Shown here: in pieces, positions 6,119-8,961 of the stretch
Position numbering within the stretch: the first letter of the stretch is position 1
Layout of the letters: each line of letters opens with the position of its first letter
DNA from: an uncultured Peptococcaceae bacterium
GTDB taxonomy: Bacteria > Bacillota > Desulfotomaculia > Desulfotomaculales > Desulfocucumaceae
Assembly (NCBI GenBank): GCA_958417755.1
Contig: CATZDY010000104.1
Location: 1 to 8,961 of the forward strand
Reading direction: 5' to 3'
Length of the DNA: 8,961 nt
The notes under the pieces: model-generated
What the model was told of the DNA's origin: nothing
The model's database searches: none
The model's input: only the letters and a program-made list of their open reading frames with translations
Translations under genes and position numbers: made by a program

Positions 6119-6166
6119 AGCATTTTGTTTTAAAGAACAATACAATATTCTCCAAAACAAAATGCT
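6119..6166 (-). repeat. 13-bp inverted repeat downstream of SLH gene
   Basis: AGCATTTTGTTTT (6119-6131) and AAAACAAAATGCT (6154-6166) pair perfectly over a 22-nt AT-rich loop. It lies about 110 nt after the SLH gene stop and beyond the stronger terminator. On the minus strand it is followed by TTATAGTG, not a T-tract. It may be a second, back-up 3'-end structure. Confidence 0.5.
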
Positions 6167-6180
6167 CAGGGATTATAAAG

Positions 6181-6222
6181 AAAAGAGGAAAACCTCCTTT
6201 TTAAAGGAGATTTTTCCCTTTC
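6181..6222 (-). terminator. Terminator of the SLH protein gene
   Basis: An inner stem CTCCTT/AAGGAG (6194-6209) continues through a small bulge into an outer stem GGAAAA/TTTTCC (6187-6192 with 6212-6217). On the minus strand it is followed by TCTTTTCTTT. It lies 54 nt after the SLH stop. Stem strength, T-rich tail and position fit an intrinsic terminator. Confidence 0.7.
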
Positions 6223-6275
6223 TAAAAGCCATCATCATCCCATCATTGATAACATTACTTCCAATTTTTCAAAAA

Positions 6276-7364
6276 CTAACCTAAAAAATAGTCTTCTAAG
6301 GTCAATAGGACCACTGTAGGTACATTACCAGTCACCACATCTTTGAGTTCTTCTTTTTGTACTTCAGGTAACAGATTATATTTACCTTTCACTGTTTGGA
6401 CGGCAGACTCATAATCAAACTTTGTATTGTCAATATAGGCTCTCATATTGTAGATAACATCATTCACAATCTCAATCTGCTCATCAGTGGAAAGACGGGG
6501 AATAACATCTGCTTCCAAACTATAAATGGCATCCTTCATTGCTTTTATGATTTCATCTTGGGATGGTGTATCGGTATCTGTGTTACCATTACCACTACCA
6601 CCACTACTGGTACCACCACCACCGCCACTACTGGTTACGGAATCCTTGTTGGTTTCATCTGTATTGGTATTATTGTTGGTATTTTCATCTTGGTTTTCAG
6701 AATTGTTATCTTCATTCCCAGTCACTGTGGGTGGGGATGTGGTAATAAACTTTGCCAAAGCCTCACAAACTTCTGCCCTGGTAATGGCAGCTGTAGCCCG
6801 GAAGGTATTGTTTGCTTCCAAGACAAAAATCCGGTTAGACAACAGGGTCTTCACTGCTTCTTCAGCCCATGGAGAGATGGGATCCGCTACAACACCATCA
6901 TAGGGAAGCACTTCAAACTTCATAATTTTATTCAGAATGCTGCATACTTCTTCCCTGGTAATATTGGCATTGGGACGGAAAGTATTATCAGGATATCCGG
7001 CAATATAACCGGCAGCCTGGGCGATGCGAACAGGCTGATAAAACCATTGGGCTTGGTTTATATCAGAAAAAGCGACTCTGTCGGCCACAGTGGTATAATG
7101 AAATACTTGGTTCACCAAAGTAACCAATTCAGCCCTAGTAAGGGGATCATTAGGACGGAATCTACCGTCTCCATCACCTTTCACATACCCTGCTTCCACC
7201 ATTTTATAAATGGCCTGCCCTTGGGCTGTATCTTTAGCCACATCAGTAAAAGTCACCGTTGTTGCAGCCGTGCTCGTGGTATCCGCCGCCATGGCGCTGG
7301 TGGTCATGGCAAGCAACAACACCAGGGCCAAAAAAATGGCTAAAATCCGAGAATATTTTTTCAC
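6276..7364 (-). CDS. Secreted S-layer homology (SLH) domain protein
   Basis: This 362-aa protein starts at GTG (7364) with GGGAG 7 nt upstream. Residues 1-27 are a signal peptide: basic MKKYSR, a leucine/alanine-rich core and a predicted AMA|AD cleavage site. Three SLH domains (PF00395) follow at about 38-88, 98-148 and 157-207. The first two have GRFRPNDPLTRAEL and NTFRPNANITREEV; the third is weaker (NTFRATAAITRAEV). SLH triplets bind pyruvylated secondary cell-wall polysaccharide and hold proteins on the wall. Residues 211-269 are a disordered Asn/Asp/Thr linker with a poly-Gly/Ser stretch (SSGGGGGTSSGGSG). The last 93 residues are helical and charged, with no domain I recognise. The upstream neighbour is the truncated surface protein; hairpins lie in the 5' leader and after the gene, so it is probably its own transcript. 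Its role may be structural or display. Confidence 0.93.
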   Translation of the reverse strand: MKKYSRILAIFLALVLLLAMTTSAMAADTTSTAATTVTFTDVAKDTAQGQAIYKMVEAGYVKGDGDGRFRPNDPLTRAELVTLVNQVFHYTTVADRVAFSDINQAQWFYQPVRIAQAAGYIAGYPDNTFRPNANITREEVCSILNKIMKFEVLPYDGVVADPISPWAEEAVKTLLSNRIFVLEANNTFRATAAITRAEVCEALAKFITTSPPTVTGNEDNNSENQDENTNNNTNTDETNKDSVTSSGGGGGTSSGGSGNGNTDTDTPSQDEIIKAMKDAIYSLEADVIPRLSTDEQIEIVNDVIYNMRAYIDNTKFDYESAVQTVKGKYNLLPEVQKEELKDVVTGNVPTVVLLTLEDYFLG

Positions 7365-7385
7365 TGTTTTTCTCCCTTTTCATGG

Positions 7386-7418
7386 TTATATAGGGGACAA
7401 TGATTGTCCCCTATATAA
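7386..7418. repeat. Perfect 15-bp inverted repeat in the leader of the SLH gene
   Basis: TTATATAGGGGACAA (7386-7400) and TTGTCCCCTATATAA (7404-7418) flank a 3-bp centre. The element lies between the surface-protein stop (7455) and the SLH GTG (7364), ending 8 nt before the start of its ribosome binding site. There is no T-tract on the minus strand. An exact TATAAT lies at 7423-7418 on that strand, with no good -35 box. It could be a terminator or processing site for the upstream gene, or an operator. Confidence 0.6.
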
Positions 7419-7454
7419 TTATATTTCTTTATTTCATTTTCATGACTTTTTGAC

Positions 7455-8798
7455 TTATATTGTACCTTTAGTAACTTCAATAACAATATGTTTCTCATTG
7501 ATGGTTTTGGTCCGGGTTGTATTCAAGGCATCGGTTAGAGTGTCGTTGATATAGTCCCCCATTTTATTCTTAATTTCACTGGTCAAATCAGCTGTGATAT
7601 CCTTGTCGCTTAATTCCGGATGTGCAGCAATGATTTGAGGCTCAACATTGGCCACCACTTTTGCCACAATATCCTCAATCATTTGCGCTTTGGCTTCTGC
7701 ATTATCTTTTTCCATCACATAGGCTGTGGCTTCTCCTTGACCAGTAATAGCAACATTCTCACCATATTTCACAATAAAGTCTTTAATGGTGGGATTTTCA
7801 TAAAGGAAATTTTCCGCCATATAATGGGTGAAATCATTGATTTCTGTAAAGGTTTTGGTCCCCAAAGTACCTGTTGTAACCACTTCTCCGGTAAAGCGAT
7901 AAGAAGTTGGATCAATACCTAAGGTAACAGGAATTTCAATGGGTACATTGACTGTTACAGAACCACTAATGCTTTGTCCCTCAATGGAAAAATCATAATC
8001 CATTGAACGATCAATGGTGTCTTTGGCAGTATAGGCATAACCTATTTTTTGTAACTCAGCTTGTACAATCTCTTCCATATCAAGATTGGCAAATTTTGCT
8101 TTCCTTGCTTCAAGTTTACCAGATTCCTGGGTTGCTCTCACCATGGCCCAGTAACTTTCAATCAAGGAGGAAATATAATCCCCTGTGATTTCTGCTTCAC
8201 TGGGTTGCAGTGCTTTCCATGCTGTATACTCGGCAGAACTTTTTGTTAGACCTATTTGGTCAATCAAAATACTATCCATTTGCTTGACAGCAATATCCAA
8301 AAGTTCTTCCGCATTTTTCACTTTCTGTCCGTCGTAAACAAAGGAATCCGCTTTTTCTTGCAATTTGGCGTTGGCTTTGTTTAGATAGGAAATGAACCTA
8401 TCATTTTTTACAATCACAGGCAATTCTTGATTCAAGGCAGCTAAAATCAATTCATTTCCATTGTAGTAGTTTGTATTAAAGTCAAAATCACCCGCTGAAA
8501 CTTTTACTTTATATTGGTAGTCATCCAAAGTGGCCAATTTAGAAGTAACAGTAATGGTATGTGTACCTCTGACATCTTTCAAGGTATAAGTCCACTCATT
8601 GGTGCCTTTAGCCACTAAGTCAGCTGTAACATTGGTTTTATCTAACATAACAGTATCAATGGCATAATTTTCAATTGCAGAAATGGTAAAAGCTGCATCT
8701 GCCCCCTTTTTTACCCTGGTACTAAGGGGAGAAATCTTTGAACCAACATCACTTTTTGCGGTAATTGTATAGTATGTGCTGCTGGGACCGCCGCCACC
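7455..8798 (-). CDS. Surface protein with InlB B-repeat-like domain, 5' end lost at junction
   Basis: The last 447 codons of a large protein are present. They begin in a glycine run (GGGGPSST), the kind of linker the neighbouring SLH protein has after its SLH domains. Next comes a domain coded at about 8538-8774, YYTITAKSDVGSKISP to HTITVTSK. It resembles the divergent InlB B-repeat (Flg_new_2) domains found in Gram-positive surface proteins. The remaining ~345 residues alternate helical stretches (ELILAALNQELPVIVKNDRF; AQMIEDIVAKVVANVEPQII) with beta-rich parts (SISGSVTVNVPIEIPVTLGI), and I recognise no family. No LPXTG motif or C-terminal membrane anchor is seen, so anchoring probably lay in the missing N-terminus, perhaps SLH domains (inference). 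An ATG at 8840 is in frame but lies in the foreign GC-rich DNA, so its first 14 residues are not part of this protein. Confidence 0.82.
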   Translation of the reverse strand, partial: GGGGPSSTYYTITAKSDVGSKISPLSTRVKKGADAAFTISAIENYAIDTVMLDKTNVTADLVAKGTNEWTYTLKDVRGTHTITVTSKLATLDDYQYKVKVSAGDFDFNTNYYNGNELILAALNQELPVIVKNDRFISYLNKANAKLQEKADSFVYDGQKVKNAEELLDIAVKQMDSILIDQIGLTKSSAEYTAWKALQPSEAEITGDYISSLIESYWAMVRATQESGKLEARKAKFANLDMEEIVQAELQKIGYAYTAKDTIDRSMDYDFSIEGQSISGSVTVNVPIEIPVTLGIDPTSYRFTGEVVTTGTLGTKTFTEINDFTHYMAENFLYENPTIKDFIVKYGENVAITGQGEATAYVMEKDNAEAKAQMIEDIVAKVVANVEPQIIAAHPELSDKDITADLTSEIKNKMGDYINDTLTDALNTTRTKTINEKHIVIEVTKGTI

Positions 8799-8961
8799 GT
8801 CACCACGCCGCCGCCGGTGAGGAGAATTTTGCCGGAGCATGCTCCGGCCAGAGCCGTCTCCTCCTGCTCCAGGGCCCGGAAGGCGGCTTCGCCGCCCTGG
8901 GCGAAGATCTCCGGAATGGAGCAGCCCGCCCGGGCTTCGATGCGCTGGTCAATGTCGATGG
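8799..8961 (-). CDS. Shikimate kinase fragment in GC-rich foreign segment
   Basis: The minus-strand frame starting at 8959 reads through with no stop. It gives DIDQRIEARAGCSIPEIF, then GGEAAFRALEQEE and, after a short variable part, GKILLTGGGVVT. This is the middle of a shikimate kinase (AroK, which phosphorylates shikimate with ATP in the chorismate pathway): the D-x-D shikimate/Mg-binding region, the SIPEIF...GE..FR..E segment and the TGGG motif. The nucleotide-binding P-loop would lie beyond the right edge, and the lid and C-terminus are missing because the frame changes to the surface protein at about 8798. The piece is about 69% G+C, far above the DNA next to it. It is either from another organism joined during assembly, or an inserted gene fragment. 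Identification is by motif only. Confidence 0.75.

Noticed and set aside
6560..6700. Trinucleotide-like repeats (CCA/CCG runs)
   Set aside because: They are codons of the Gly/Ser/Asn/Thr linker of the SLH protein with mixed synonymous codons, not a uniform microsatellite or CRISPR-like array.
6396..7343. Long plus-strand frame of 315 codons opposite the SLH gene
   Set aside because: It is antisense to a clear signal-peptide/SLH protein. Its low-complexity Thr/Gly and Gly/Ile runs are the mirror of the SLH linker codons.
8798..8840. N-terminus MLRQNSPHRRRRGD of the 461-codon frame
   Set aside because: These codons are the shikimate kinase DNA read in the wrong frame; the basic run is the complement-frame reading of its TGGG codons.
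8831..8848. Perfect 18-bp palindrome GCCGGAGCATGCTCCGGC
   Set aside because: It lies within an intact AroK reading frame (codons for AGACSG) and is likely chance in GC-rich coding DNA; no regulatory role is suggested.
1..8961. Search by eye for tRNA, rRNA, CRISPR repeats, IS ends, transposase or phage genes
   Set aside because: None seen; the single XRE regulator is not accompanied by phage or toxin-antitoxin genes.

Overview
The window reads as a Firmicutes chromosome segment, most likely class Clostridia. It has AT-rich intergenic DNA, strong AGGAGG-type ribosome binding sites, SLH-domain surface proteins, a DUF1659/DUF2922 small-gene pair and an EpsN/EpsL-like exopolysaccharide module. 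Genus cannot be told from the sequence. All convincing genes are on the minus strand, so the region is transcribed from right to left.

In transcription order: (a) 8799-8961 is a GC-rich (about 69%) internal piece of a shikimate kinase gene. It joins abruptly, out of frame, to the AT-richer DNA to its left, and I read this as an assembly chimera or foreign junction. (b) 7455-8798 is the 3' part of a large surface-type protein with an InlB B-repeat-like domain. Its N-terminus is lost at that junction. (c) 6276-7364 is a complete secreted protein with three SLH domains, bounded by hairpins on both sides. (d) 5502-5990 is a VanZ-family membrane protein with an odd start codon, followed by galE (4432-5436). 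(e) After a 377-bp AT-rich gap come a small XRE repressor (3821-4054) with a promoter candidate and its own terminator, then the DUF1659/DUF2922 pair (3130-3636). (f) 2576-3129 is mostly non-coding, with hairpins, a possible 53-aa ORF and a possible leader peptide. (g) The left end is a cell-surface glycan operon: an EpsN/PglE-like aminotransferase, an EpsL/PglC-like phosphoglycosyltransferase and an EpsD-like GT4 glycosyltransferase that runs off the window.

Functionally the region is about the cell envelope. The aminotransferase makes a 4-amino sugar nucleotide, the phosphoglycosyltransferase loads a sugar phosphate onto a polyprenyl carrier, and the GT4 enzyme extends it. GalE supplies UDP-Gal and perhaps UDP-GalNAc. 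The SLH proteins are displayed on the wall. No clearly new defence or mobile system is visible. The points most worth a second look are the chimeric junction at about 8798, the VanZ reading frame that seems to start at ATC, and a sharp base-composition break inside the phosphoglycosyltransferase gene.
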